Both the position numbers and the translations under genes were made by a program. The notes under the pieces were generated by a model. The model was not told the DNA's origin. It saw only the letters and a list, made by a program, of their open reading frames with translations, and made no database searches. Source: JASJAR01 sp038530285 (GTDB lineage Bacteria; Pseudomonadota; Alphaproteobacteria; Rhodobacterales; Rhodobacteraceae). Taken from it: a DNA stretch of 64,000 nt. Where the stretch lies: positions 62,001-126,000 of the forward strand of contig JBCBCY010000005.1 of the NCBI GenBank assembly GCA_038530285.1, in the 5' to 3' direction. Each line of letters begins with the position of its first letter. The first letter of the stretch is position 1. Below, one piece after another: positions 32,297 through 40,885 of this stretch.

Positions 32297-32968
32297 CTAC
32301 TCCGCCCAATGTATCGTCGCGTGTTTCAAGATCAGCGCAACGGGCGCTTCGGCAGGCGCCAGATGTGCCGCACGTTCCAGGGCCGCGCGCTTTTCGGCCC
32401 CCGTGATCAAAAGATGCACCGCCATCGCACCTTGCAAAACGGGTGCTGTCAGGGTGATGCGGGGTTCGGCTGCGCCCGGCGCACGCATCGCCATCAAGGG
32501 CGGGGCGTCGGGTGCAAGGGCATCGGCAAGCCGGTCCGCACCGGGAAAGATCGAGGCGGTGTGCATATCTGTCCCCATTCCCAACACCATCACCGAGATC
32601 GGCAACAACGGCGTCACGGCTTGCGCCACCGTGCTCAGCGACCCCTCGGGCGTGTCTGTCCCACCGTAAAAGGGCACGAAATCCGCCGCCGCCGCCGGCC
32701 CGGTCAGCAAATGGCGCCGGATCAGCCCGGTGTTTGACCGGTCGCTGTCCTCAGGCACCCAGCGCTCATCGGTGAGCATCACCGTCACCCGCGCCCAATC
32801 TATATCTGCGCCCGACAGATAATCGAACATCGGCGCCGGCGTCGTGCCGCCCGGCACCGCCAGGCTGACGCGGTCGTGGTTGGTCAGCGCCGTTTTCAGA
32901 TCGCCCGCCAGTGTGTTGGCCAAATCAATCATCAGCATATCGCGGTCGGCGTAGTCCACGATGTTCAT
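32297..32968 (-). CDS. pgl: 6-phosphogluconolactonase
   Basis: 223 residues of the NagB/Pgl fold: VSLAVPGGTTPAPMFDYL, VTVMLTDERWVPEDSDRSN, and the active-site stretch VMVLGMGTDMHTASIFPGA, where the usual Gly before His is Met. It hydrolyses 6-phosphogluconolactone. It overlaps the zwf stop by four bases and pgi starts two bases after it, so the three enzymes are produced together. Confidence 0.95.
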   Translation of the reverse strand: MNIVDYADRDMLMIDLANTLAGDLKTALTNHDRVSLAVPGGTTPAPMFDYLSGADIDWARVTVMLTDERWVPEDSDRSNTGLIRRHLLTGPAAAADFVPFYGGTDTPEGSLSTVAQAVTPLLPISVMVLGMGTDMHTASIFPGADRLADALAPDAPPLMAMRAPGAAEPRITLTAPVLQGAMAVHLLITGAEKRAALERAAHLAPAEAPVALILKHATIHWAE

Positions 32969-34419
32969 GGGCGGATCTCACGCCAGCGGCGCCCGGACCG
33001 GTGCAAAAGCATCTGCGCCTCTTCGGGTCCGGTGGACCCCGGTTCATATGCGAAGGGCCTCTCCGCCGCCTCGGTCCAGCCCGCAATCAACGGGTCGGTC
33101 CAGGCCCAGGCGGCTTCCACTTCGTCACCGCGCATGAACAAGGTCTGGTTGCCGCGGATCACATCCATGATCAGGCGTTCATAGGCGTCCGGCACATCTT
33201 CGGCGTCCGGTCCCAATGCCTCGGCGAAGGTCATGTCCAGTGGCACATCGATCAGGCGCATGCCCCCCGGGCCAGGCTCTTTGATCGTAACGCCCAATTG
33301 CATGCCCTCGTTGGGTTGCAGACGGATCGTCAGGATATTGCGGTGCCGGCCTGCGTCCTGGCCAAAGATCGAATGGGGCGCGTCCTTGAACACCACCGCG
33401 ATCTCGGATGCCCGCGCTTTCAGCTTTTTGCCCGTGCGCAGGTAAAACGGCGTGCCCGCCCACCGCCAGTTCGACAGCGACAGCTTCATCGCGATGTAGC
33501 TTTCGGTCAGGCTGTCAGGATCACCCGCTTCGGTGCGATACCCCGGCGTTTTGCCTTCCGCGGAATACTGGCCCCGCACGATGTCCTTGGCATCGACCGG
33601 GTCCAGCGCCCGGATCACCTTCAGCTTTTCGTCGCGCACCGCGTCAGGATCAAACCGCGACGGCGGCTCCATCGCGATCAGGCACAACAGCTGCATCAGG
33701 TGGTTCTGCACCATATCCCGCATCGCACCGGATGTGTCATAGTATTCGCCACGGCCCTCGACACCCACGGTTTCGGCCACGGTGATCTGCACGTGATCGA
33801 CGTATTGGGCATTCCACAACGGTTCGAACAGCATGTTGCCAAAGCGCACCGCCATCAGGTTCTGCACGGTCTCTTTGCCCAGATAATGGTCGATCCGGTA
33901 GATCTGCTGTTCCTTGAAATGCTGGGCCAGTGTTTCGTTCAGCGCCTGCGCCGATGCCAGATCGCGCCCAAAAGGCTTTTCCACCACGATCCGGCAGTTG
34001 GGGCCCGAACAGCCATGCTTTTGCAACCGTTCGGCAATCGGGCCAAAGAGGCTAGGTGCGACCGAGAAGTAGAACGCCTGAACAACCTCCGGGCGCAGAA
34101 GCTTTTTCAACTCCTTCCAGCCGCCCGTGCCCATCGCATCCACCTGCAGATACTCCAGCGCGCCGATGAAGTCTTTTTCCCTCTTGGCATCGCGTTCCGC
34201 CTTGGGCAGGAATTCCGCGAAAGCCTCCGCGATCACTTTGCGGTAGCCGTCGGTGCCCAGATCAGACCGGGCAGCACCGATGATGCGCGCGCCGGCCGGC
34301 ATCTGGCCGGACCGAAAGCGCCGGTAAAGCCCCGGCAGGATCTTGCGACGCGCCAGGTCGCCGTTGCCGCCAAAAATGACCAGATCGAAATCGTCCACCG
34401 GGATGACACGCGAGACCAT
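32965..34419 (-). CDS. zwf: Glucose-6-phosphate dehydrogenase
   Basis: 484 residues from the ATG at 34419, with AAAGGAC upstream; a GTG at 34434 is in frame but would overlap that site. NAD(P) site DFDLVIFGGNGDLARRKI (GxxGDLA), active site YRIDHYLGKETVQNL with the catalytic His, and the C-terminal domain with GTPFYLRTGKKL and AWAWTDPLI. It makes 6-phosphogluconolactone and NADPH. First gene of the operon, divergent from the radical SAM gene. A possible LacI-type operator lies about 50 bases upstream. Confidence 0.97.
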   Translation of the reverse strand: MVSRVIPVDDFDLVIFGGNGDLARRKILPGLYRRFRSGQMPAGARIIGAARSDLGTDGYRKVIAEAFAEFLPKAERDAKREKDFIGALEYLQVDAMGTGGWKELKKLLRPEVVQAFYFSVAPSLFGPIAERLQKHGCSGPNCRIVVEKPFGRDLASAQALNETLAQHFKEQQIYRIDHYLGKETVQNLMAVRFGNMLFEPLWNAQYVDHVQITVAETVGVEGRGEYYDTSGAMRDMVQNHLMQLLCLIAMEPPSRFDPDAVRDEKLKVIRALDPVDAKDIVRGQYSAEGKTPGYRTEAGDPDSLTESYIAMKLSLSNWRWAGTPFYLRTGKKLKARASEIAVVFKDAPHSIFGQDAGRHRNILTIRLQPNEGMQLGVTIKEPGPGGMRLIDVPLDMTFAEALGPDAEDVPDAYERLIMDVIRGNQTLFMRGDEVEAAWAWTDPLIAGWTEAAERPFAYEPGSTGPEEAQMLLHRSGRRWREIRP

Positions 34420-34464
34420 GCGCTGTCCTTTCACTGCGAGACGGCGATCTCAACTTTCACGCTG

Positions 34465-34478
34465 ATGTTAGCGCTATC
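34465..34478. promoter_or_regulatory. Possible LacI-family operator upstream of zwf
   Basis: ATGTTAGCGCTATC has the palindromic core TTAGCGCTAA with one mismatch, the kind of site used by LacI-family sugar regulators in alphaproteobacteria. It is about 45 bases before the zwf start, so a repressor would control the zwf-pgl-pgi operon. No regulator gene is in the window. Confidence 0.4.
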
Positions 34479-34577
34479 GCCGCCAGTCCGGGGCGTCATA
34501 GCTCAGCCGGCCGTCCCCGTCTAGCTTGGTGACGTGGCATCACAAACCCGTCAAGCCTGCATCGGGGGGTTTCGCAA

Positions 34578-35582
34578 ATGTCATCTGGCAGTTACGTCGG
34601 GGCGACGCGGAACCAAGCCGATGGACCCATGAAAGATCACGCACACTCACCCGGTGCATTTCGAAAATTCGAACACCCAAAGATTACGGCCAAGGGCGAA
34701 GACCGCGCCTCGGTCGCGCTGACCGACCCCGAAACGCTGTGGTTCAACACCGGCACGCTGTGCAATATCGAGTGTGCGAATTGCTACATTTTTTCGTCGC
34801 CCACCAATGACCAGCTTGTCTATCTGACCACCGCTGAGGTGGATGACTACCTTGACCAGCTGGAAGACAGGTCCTGGGGCGTGCGCGAGATTGGGTTCAC
34901 GGGCGGTGAACCGTTCATGAACCCCGACATGGTCGAGATGACCCGCGCCGCACTGGCGCGTGGCTATGACGTGTTGATCCTGACCAATGCGATGCGGCCG
35001 ATGATGCGCAAATCGGTCCAGGCCGGGATCAAGGACCTCGTCGATACCTATGGCGACAAACTGACATTCCGGGTCTCGGTCGATCATTATTCGGCCCCGT
35101 TCCACGACAAAGAGCGGGGTGCGGGCGCATTTGACAAAACCCTTCAGGGCATGCGCTGGCTCAGGGACATCGGCGCGCGCATGGCCGTGGCAGGCCGAAC
35201 GGTCTGGGGTGAAAGTGATGCGGTGTCGCGGGCCGGCTACGCGGCCCTTTACCAGCGCGAAAACTTTAAGATCGACGCGCAAAACCCCGGCATGACAGTG
35301 CTTTTTCCTGAAATGGATGAAGCCGCCGAGGTGCCTGAGATCACCACCGCCTGCTGGGGGATCCTCAACAAGGCGCCCACAGATGTGATGTGTTCCTCCT
35401 CACGCATGGTGGTCAAACGCAAAGGCGCAGACCGCCCTGCCGTCCTGGCCTGCACGCTTTTGCCCTATGAGGCGGAGTTTGAACTGGGCCCGACGCTGGA
35501 AGCGGCCGAAGGGGCTGTGCGATTGAACCATCCGCATTGTGCGAAGTTCTGTGTCCTGGGCGGGGCGAGCTGTTCGGCCTAA
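34578..35582 (+). CDS. Radical SAM protein of unknown substrate
   Basis: 334 residues. The 4Fe-4S SAM motif is Cys 62, 66, 69 (CNIECANCY), followed by GFTGGEPFMNPDMVEM (the GGE SAM-amine motif) and FRVSVDHYSAPFHDKERG. The C-terminus has a second Cys set (LACTLLPYE; PHCAKFCVLGGASCSA) that could hold an auxiliary cluster, as in SPASM-type enzymes. Start 34578 has GGGGGG upstream; an ATG at 34629 is the alternative. No peptide substrate or partner gene is nearby; zwf is divergent and the downstream gene converges. The reaction cannot be predicted. Confidence 0.85.
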   Translation: MSSGSYVGATRNQADGPMKDHAHSPGAFRKFEHPKITAKGEDRASVALTDPETLWFNTGTLCNIECANCYIFSSPTNDQLVYLTTAEVDDYLDQLEDRSWGVREIGFTGGEPFMNPDMVEMTRAALARGYDVLILTNAMRPMMRKSVQAGIKDLVDTYGDKLTFRVSVDHYSAPFHDKERGAGAFDKTLQGMRWLRDIGARMAVAGRTVWGESDAVSRAGYAALYQRENFKIDAQNPGMTVLFPEMDEAAEVPEITTACWGILNKAPTDVMCSSSRMVVKRKGADRPAVLACTLLPYEAEFELGPTLEAAEGAVRLNHPHCAKFCVLGGASCSA

Positions 35583-35624
35583 GTGTCTAAGGGTCTAAGG
35601 GTCTGCCCCGTCGCCGACGGCACC

Positions 35625-36560
35625 TTAGCTGCCGACGATGGCTTCGACCACTGCGACACCGCTTTCCCAGGCCGATTCCACCCGCGCGCCCAGGCACCAG
35701 TCGCCCGCCACAAACAACCGGCGCGCATCGTCGTGCAGGCACGCACGGCCCAAAGGGTCATCCACGCGCGCATAGCGCCACCGGTGACCTGCGGTGTAGA
35801 CCGCGTCGCCCGGATCACGCCCGATCGCATCGCACAGCAATGGCAGCATCATCGCCGCGATCTCAGGTTTTTCGGCCTCCAGATTGGCCTTGGAATAGTC
35901 CAGACCGGCCTGGGCCACATAACGGGTGCCCGGCGGGCGCATGGGCTTTGCACTGTCTTCAGAAATCCAGGCCAGATCCGCGTCAGGATCGCGCCGTGTC
36001 ATGAAGGGCCCGGGCGGCCCGTCGCCAAAGGCTGCCATCAAGGTCAGGCAGGGTGACATGGTCACCAAGGCCACATCGGCGGCCAGAACATGATCGCCCA
36101 GCAATCGCGCGGCCTGCACCGGCGGGCAGGTCAGCACCAACCGCTCAAAGCTGCGTTCATCATCGCCCACCTGCACCGACCACCCGGTCCGGGTTTCCCG
36201 GATCGCGGTAACCTCGCTGTTGAGCTGCACATCAACCGCGCGCGCCAGATGGCCCGGAAATTCGACCATCGACGGCACGCCCACATAGCGCGTCAGGGTC
36301 GGTGCCATTTTCCACATCGCAAGGGTGCCGGTTGACGCGGCTCCGTTCATAACACTTTGAAACCCGGACGATTTCGCCGAGATATATTGCGCGCCGTGAT
36401 CAAACACATGGCCTTCACGGCTAAACCGGGTGGCCACGCGCCCCCCCGGTGCACGCCCTTTATCGAACACGACAGGTTTATAGCCGACCTGGCGCAACAG
36501 CCGCGCAACCGTGAGACCGGCAATCCCGGCACCGATGATCCCCACGGATTTTTTGTCCAT
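35625..36560 (-). CDS. FAD-dependent oxidoreductase, renalase-like
   Basis: 311 residues. N-terminal dinucleotide site VGIIGAGIAGLTVARLL, then VVFDKGRAPGGRVATRF (the GG motif of flavin amine oxidases) and a C-terminal FAD contact VAGDWCLGARVESAWESG. It is short, like renalase, which oxidises off-pathway dihydronicotinamide isomers back to NAD(P)+ with oxygen. The substrate here is unproven. Convergent with the radical SAM gene. No signal peptide. Confidence 0.82.
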   Translation of the reverse strand: MDKKSVGIIGAGIAGLTVARLLRQVGYKPVVFDKGRAPGGRVATRFSREGHVFDHGAQYISAKSSGFQSVMNGAASTGTLAMWKMAPTLTRYVGVPSMVEFPGHLARAVDVQLNSEVTAIRETRTGWSVQVGDDERSFERLVLTCPPVQAARLLGDHVLAADVALVTMSPCLTLMAAFGDGPPGPFMTRRDPDADLAWISEDSAKPMRPPGTRYVAQAGLDYSKANLEAEKPEIAAMMLPLLCDAIGRDPGDAVYTAGHRWRYARVDDPLGRACLHDDARRLFVAGDWCLGARVESAWESGVAVVEAIVGS

Positions 36561-36704
36561 TGCTGCCCCCTCGTCGTCGCACGACCTGGCATTGCAAACC
36601 GGCCAGGCGGTCGGGCGACGGCCAAGCCTACCTCAATTCAAGGTTTCGCGATACCCCATTGGGGCATTTCACCTTTTTGGCTCGACCTGGCGGGTCAGAC
36701 GGCC

Positions 36705-37292
36705 CTAGGCCCTGAGTTCTGCGTCCCAGTACAGGAAATCAACCCAGGTTTCATGCAGGTGATTGGGCGGGAATTTCCGGCCCTGATTGCGCAACTCCTC
36801 CGCACCGGGTTGGCGCGGCGGGCGGCGCAGGCTCATGCCGACCTGGCTCAAGGACCGCGACCCTTTTTTCAGGTTGCAGGTCGAACAGGCCGCCACAACG
36901 TTTTCCCAGCTTGTCACCCCACCGCGCGAGCGGGGCACGACATGATCAAACGTCAGATCACCCTTTGCACCGCAATATTGGCACGCGAATTGGTCGCGCA
37001 AAAACAGGTTGAACCGGGTGAAGGCGACGCGCTTTTGCGGTTTGACGTAGTCTTTCAGCACCACAACCGATGGGATGCGGATTTCCGTCGAGGGTGAGCG
37101 CACCACTTCATCGTATTCCGCAACGATGTCGACCCGGTCGAGCCAGGCCGCCTTGATCGCATCTTGCCAGGGCCACAGCGACAGCGGGTAGTAGGACAAG
37201 GGGCGATAATCGGCGTTCAGCACAAGGGCCGGATTGTGCCGAAGCGTCTGCGGTTCGCGTACGAAACTTGTCCTGAACTCGCCGTCTGTCAC
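36705..37292 (-). CDS. HNH endonuclease family protein
   Basis: 195 residues from a GTG at 37292, chosen because GGAGG stands eight bases before it; a TTG at 37307 overlaps that site. The HNH core is FACQYCGAKGDLTFDHVVPRS, followed by WENVVAACSTCNLKKGSR: two CxxC zinc pairs and the DH...N nuclease residues. It is a widespread chromosomal HNH protein in alphaproteobacteria and not part of a visible restriction or mobile system here. Role probably in DNA repair or processing; unproven. Confidence 0.88.
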   Translation of the reverse strand: MTDGEFRTSFVREPQTLRHNPALVLNADYRPLSYYPLSLWPWQDAIKAAWLDRVDIVAEYDEVVRSPSTEIRIPSVVVLKDYVKPQKRVAFTRFNLFLRDQFACQYCGAKGDLTFDHVVPRSRGGVTSWENVVAACSTCNLKKGSRSLSQVGMSLRRPPRQPGAEELRNQGRKFPPNHLHETWVDFLYWDAELRA

Positions 37293-37464
37293 GAAAATGA
37301 CCTCCAATTCGGTTCCGGGTCGGGACGGGCCGCCCCGGCTTAGGGTGGACTATATATGGCGCCCTGCGGCTGGCAAGCCCCAGACTTAGGGGGTGCTAAG
37401 GGTGATTTAGCCCGATTCCGTGACAGACCAGTGACATTTATCCACAGGGGGGCGTGACGGCGGC
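37293..37464. other. Interval upstream of the HNH gene, one DnaA-box sequence
   Basis: 172 bases between two minus-strand genes. TATATATGG at about 37351 is the best promoter-like patch. TTATCCACA (37438-37446) equals the DnaA box consensus, but only one copy is present and no replication gene is near, so it is not an origin. Confidence 0.4.
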
Positions 37465-38121
37465 CTAGGCGGTCAGATGCTGGTGGATGAACCCTGCGGC
37501 GCGCTGCAACCCCTCGGGCGAGATCCCGTGACCAACGCCGGCCATCACAAAGGTGTCGACCGCAAAGCCCGCGCCGCGCAGGGCGGTGTCGGCATCGCCC
37601 ATCGACGAAAACGCCACAACCTCATCGGCGTCCCCGTGCAACAGCAGAACCGGCGGTTTTGAGATCGCCGCACCGGCCAGATCACCCGGCAACATCAACC
37701 GACCCGAAAACCCGACCACGGCGGCCACCGGGGCCGCGCGGCGCGGCGCCACATGCAAGCTGAGCATCGTGCCTTGGGAAAACCCGACCAGCACCAACCG
37801 GTCCGGCGTCAGGCCTTCGTTTGCGAGCACCTCATCGAGAAAGGCGGTGAAACACGCCGCCGCAGACGCCAACCCAATGCCCACCTCAGCCTCGCTTGAT
37901 CCATCGATCCAGGGGATCGGAAACCACTGCCGGCCTGCGGGGTTCATCGTGCAGGGGTCAGGCGCGTCGGGTGCAAAAAACGCGGTGTCCGGAAACAAGG
38001 GTGCCAGCGGATCTGCCAGACCAAGCAGGTCAGCCCCATCCGCCCCGTAGCCATGCACAAACACCACCGCGGAGGTCGCGGTGTCCGGCCCTTTGCGATC
38101 TGAGGTAAGCGCGTTTGTCAT
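37465..38121 (-). CDS. Phospholipase/carboxylesterase-type alpha/beta hydrolase
   Basis: 218 residues from the ATG at 38121, which overlaps the glycosylase stop (ATGA). Catalytic triad: Ser in VLVGFSQGTMLSL, Asp in LLLHGDADEVVAFSS, His in MAGVGHGISPEG; the oxyanion loop is VFVHGYGADGADLL. The family (YpfH/EstB type) hydrolyses short esters or acyl groups on proteins and lipids. It is the last gene of the cobK-alkA-esterase string, all joined by four-base overlaps. Confidence 0.87.
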   Translation of the reverse strand: MTNALTSDRKGPDTATSAVVFVHGYGADGADLLGLADPLAPLFPDTAFFAPDAPDPCTMNPAGRQWFPIPWIDGSSEAEVGIGLASAAACFTAFLDEVLANEGLTPDRLVLVGFSQGTMLSLHVAPRRAAPVAAVVGFSGRLMLPGDLAGAAISKPPVLLLHGDADEVVAFSSMGDADTALRGAGFAVDTFVMAGVGHGISPEGLQRAAGFIHQHLTA

Positions 38122-38753
38122 CTGATCCCCTCGCGGTCCTTGGCCACACGGTAGTAGGCCCACAACAGCCGCGCTGCAACGCCCCGCCAGGGCGACCAGG
38201 CGGCGGCCATCTCGCGGATGGCCGTTTCGCTGGGCCGCGCATCAAGGTCGAACAATACCCGCGCGGCTTCCTGCAAGGCCAGATCGCCGGGCGCGAACAC
38301 ATCCGCCCGCCCCAGCGAGAACATCGCGTAAATCTCTGCCGTCCAGCGTCCGATGCCGGGCACCTCGACAAGCGTGGCGATTACATCCTCGGTGGGCACC
38401 TCACGCAGGCCCTTGTAGGCAATCCCCGACGACGCAAGTGCGCGGGCATAGCGGATTTTCTGGCGCGACAGCCCGCAGGCGCGCAGGTCGTCATCGCTGG
38501 CCCACATCACCTTGCGCGGCCCCGTCAGCCCGGCAGATTTTAACCGCCGCCAGATCGCATCGGCGGCGGCCACGCTGACCTGCTGGCTGACGATGGCAGA
38601 CAAAAGCGCTTCGAACCCGTCGTTGCGAAGCCGCAGCGGCAAGGGCCCCGTCTGGGCCAGCGCGGCTGCGAAACGCGGCTCGATCCGGGCCAGATAGGCC
38701 GCCCCCTCGGCCACGCAGGAATCGCCTTGAATAATGCGGCCGACGCCGCTCAC
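38118..38753 (-). CDS. alkA: DNA-3-methyladenine glycosylase II (AlkA type)
   Basis: 211 residues with the HhH-GPD fold: ALLSAIVSQQVSVAAADAIW, the hairpin-helix-hairpin VPGIGRWTAEIYAMFSLG and the catalytic Asp in DVFAPGDLALQEAARVL. It removes alkylated purines from DNA in base-excision repair. It is the short form without the AlkA N-terminal domain. It overlaps cobK upstream and the esterase gene downstream by four bases each. Confidence 0.92.
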   Translation of the reverse strand: MSGVGRIIQGDSCVAEGAAYLARIEPRFAAALAQTGPLPLRLRNDGFEALLSAIVSQQVSVAAADAIWRRLKSAGLTGPRKVMWASDDDLRACGLSRQKIRYARALASSGIAYKGLREVPTEDVIATLVEVPGIGRWTAEIYAMFSLGRADVFAPGDLALQEAARVLFDLDARPSETAIREMAAAWSPWRGVAARLLWAYYRVAKDREGIR

Positions 38754-39538
38754 GCGCGCCGCCGCACCCAGGCCAGCACTTCAGACACGGTTTCAACCCG
38801 CGTTGCCTCGGGTTGGGGCGGGCGGCGGATCATCGCAACCGGAAGCCCCAGCTTGCGCGCGGCATCGACCTTGGCGCGGCTGCCGGTGCCGCCCGAATTG
38901 CGACAGATCAGCCAATCCACGCCAAGGGTTTCAAACAACCGCGCCTCGCTTTCGGGCGAAAACGGCGGCCGGGACAGCACAAAAGACCCGTCAGCCATGG
39001 GAAACGGGCCCGGCGCAGGGTCAAGCACACGGCACAACAGATGCCGCCCGGCCAGGTTTTCAAACGCCTCAAGTCGTTTGCGACCTGTGGCCAGAAAGAC
39101 CCGGCTGCCTTTGGGGATATGATCTGCGGCATCTTCTTCGGTGTTCAGAAACGTCCAGCGATCCCCGTCGTGCGGCCGCCAGGACGGCCGCAGAAACTGC
39201 AGGTACTCAAGACCAAGATCTGCGGCCACCTGCGCGGCCCGGTGGCTGATCGACGCGGCGAACGGATGGGTCGCATCCACGATCCCGCCGATGCGCTGGC
39301 GCACCAGCCAATCGCGAAACGCCTCCGGCCCGCCCCAACCGCCAATGCGCGTGGGCATTCCCAAAGGCAGCGGACGCCGCCCGGCCCTGGCCATCGCAGC
39401 GGTTGCGACAATCCGGGTATCCTGAATAAGGCCATAGGCGATCTGGCGCGCTTCCCCCGACCCCGCCAGCAGCAAAACGCGAAAAGTACGATCGCTGCGC
39501 GCGGGTCGTTGGGCATGAACTCCAGGACCGCCGAGCAC
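38750..39538 (-). CDS. cobK: Precorrin-6A reductase (CobK/CbiJ)
   Basis: About 262 residues from the GTG at 39538; the exact start is uncertain because no ribosome site is clear, and a much longer upstream open frame crosses the divergent promoter. Signature: LLLAGSGEARQIAYGL near the N-terminus, IVDATHPFAASISHRAAQVA in the middle, GSRVFLATGRKRLEAF, and ESEARLFETLGVDWLICRNSGG near the end. It reduces precorrin-6A with NADPH in aerobic cobalamin synthesis. No other cob gene adjoins it. Cobalamin matters here because the window also has a corrinoid-dependent methyltransfer cluster. Confidence 0.88.
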   Translation of the reverse strand: MLGGPGVHAQRPARSDRTFRVLLLAGSGEARQIAYGLIQDTRIVATAAMARAGRRPLPLGMPTRIGGWGGPEAFRDWLVRQRIGGIVDATHPFAASISHRAAQVAADLGLEYLQFLRPSWRPHDGDRWTFLNTEEDAADHIPKGSRVFLATGRKRLEAFENLAGRHLLCRVLDPAPGPFPMADGSFVLSRPPFSPESEARLFETLGVDWLICRNSGGTGSRAKVDAARKLGLPVAMIRRPPQPEATRVETVSEVLAWVRRRA

Positions 39539-39650
39539 GTTGTTGAGCGTCGGCGCGATCGGTTCCCCCTGTTTGCCCTTTGTGGGCGTTTCCCAATATG
39601 TATACTGACGTAGACGGAAATCCCAAGCGCTCTCGAACCACAGGCAGAAA

Positions 39651-40883
39651 ATGACGCAGACAGACGCCGCCGCCCTGTCAGACCCCGACCAGCTGCGCCA
39701 ACAGCGCCGGAATGTCATCGTGCTGATGGCCGCCAGTGCGGTGTTGGGGGCGCAATTGCCCGCGATCTTCACCATCGGCGGGCTGGCCGGGTCGACACTG
39801 GCGCCCACCCCGGCCCTGTCGACATTTCCGATCTCGTTGATTGTGCTGGGCTCGATGCTGTCAGCGACGCCGATGTCCGCGATCATGCAGCGCTATGGCC
39901 GACGCTTCGGCTTCATCCTTGGGTCTTTGCTGGGCACGCTGGGTGCCACCATCGGTGCAGCGGGGCTTTACACGGGCAGTTTCGAGCTTTTGCTGGTGGG
40001 CTCCTTCCTGACGGGCGGCTATATGGCCAGTCAGGCCTTTTACCGCTTTGCCGCCACCGACACCGCAAGCGACCAGTTCCGCGCCACGGCGATTTCCATG
40101 GTGATGGCCGCAGGCCTGGTGGCCGCAATCCTGGGCACGGAAATCGTGAAGCTGACGGCTGAAGCGAGCGTTATTCCCTTCCTGGGCACCTACGGCGCGG
40201 TCATTGTGCTAAACCTGACGGGTCTGTTGATCTTCCCGTTCTTGTCGATCCCCACACCGGAAAAACCTGCCGAAAATGCCGGGGGGCGCAGCCGGGCCGA
40301 ACTGTTGTCGACGCCCGCGATCCTGGTCGCGGTGATTTGCGCCACGGTCGCCTATGCGCTGATGAACCTGGTGATGACGGCCACGCCCTTGGCGGTGGTG
40401 GGCTGCGGGTTTTCAACGTCGGATGCGGCGGATGTCGTGCGCTGGCACGTGCTGGCCATGTTTGGCCCCGCCTTTGTCACGGGCCATCTGATCAACCGGT
40501 TCGGGGCACCGACGATCATCTCTTTGGGCCTTGTGATCCTGGCGGCTGCGGGCGGCGTCGCGCTGTCTGGCGTGGATCTGGGCCAGTTTTATATCGCGCT
40601 GGTGCTTTTGGGGCTGGGGTGGAATTTCGCCTTCATCGGGGCGACCGCGATGCTGGCGGCCCAGCACAGCCCGGCGGAGCGTGGCCGGATCCAGGGGCTG
40701 AACGACACAATCGTGTTCGGGGTGGTCACGCTGGCCTCGCTGTCATCGGGCGGGCTGATGCATCTGGGCGAAGATGCGGTCGTGGGCTGGACGGCGGTGA
40801 ACCTGGCGATGCTGCCCTTGCTGGCGCTCGCGGCAGGCGCGCTGTTGTGGCTGATGACCCGCGGGCGGTCCGTGGCGGGCTAG
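39651..40883 (+). CDS. MFS transporter
   Basis: 410 residues with about 12 membrane helices. The signature loop between helices 2 and 3 is SAIMQRYGRRFGFILGS, and SMVMAAGLVAAILGTEIV and LGLGWNFAFIGATAMLAA follow. It resembles YbjJ/arabinose-efflux-type permeases of unknown cargo. It is divergent from cobK with a 112-base gap and converges with the phytoene-synthase-like gene three bases after its own stop. Substrate unknown. Confidence 0.85.
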   Translation: MTQTDAAALSDPDQLRQQRRNVIVLMAASAVLGAQLPAIFTIGGLAGSTLAPTPALSTFPISLIVLGSMLSATPMSAIMQRYGRRFGFILGSLLGTLGATIGAAGLYTGSFELLLVGSFLTGGYMASQAFYRFAATDTASDQFRATAISMVMAAGLVAAILGTEIVKLTAEASVIPFLGTYGAVIVLNLTGLLIFPFLSIPTPEKPAENAGGRSRAELLSTPAILVAVICATVAYALMNLVMTATPLAVVGCGFSTSDAADVVRWHVLAMFGPAFVTGHLINRFGAPTIISLGLVILAAAGGVALSGVDLGQFYIALVLLGLGWNFAFIGATAMLAAQHSPAERGRIQGLNDTIVFGVVTLASLSSGGLMHLGEDAVVGWTAVNLAMLPLLALAAGALLWLMTRGRSVAG

Positions 40884-40885
40884 CC

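Noticed and set aside
37438..37446. Perfect DnaA-box sequence TTATCCACA
   Set aside because: Single copy, no replication genes, no A+T-rich unwinding region nearby; chance occurrence or minor titration site.
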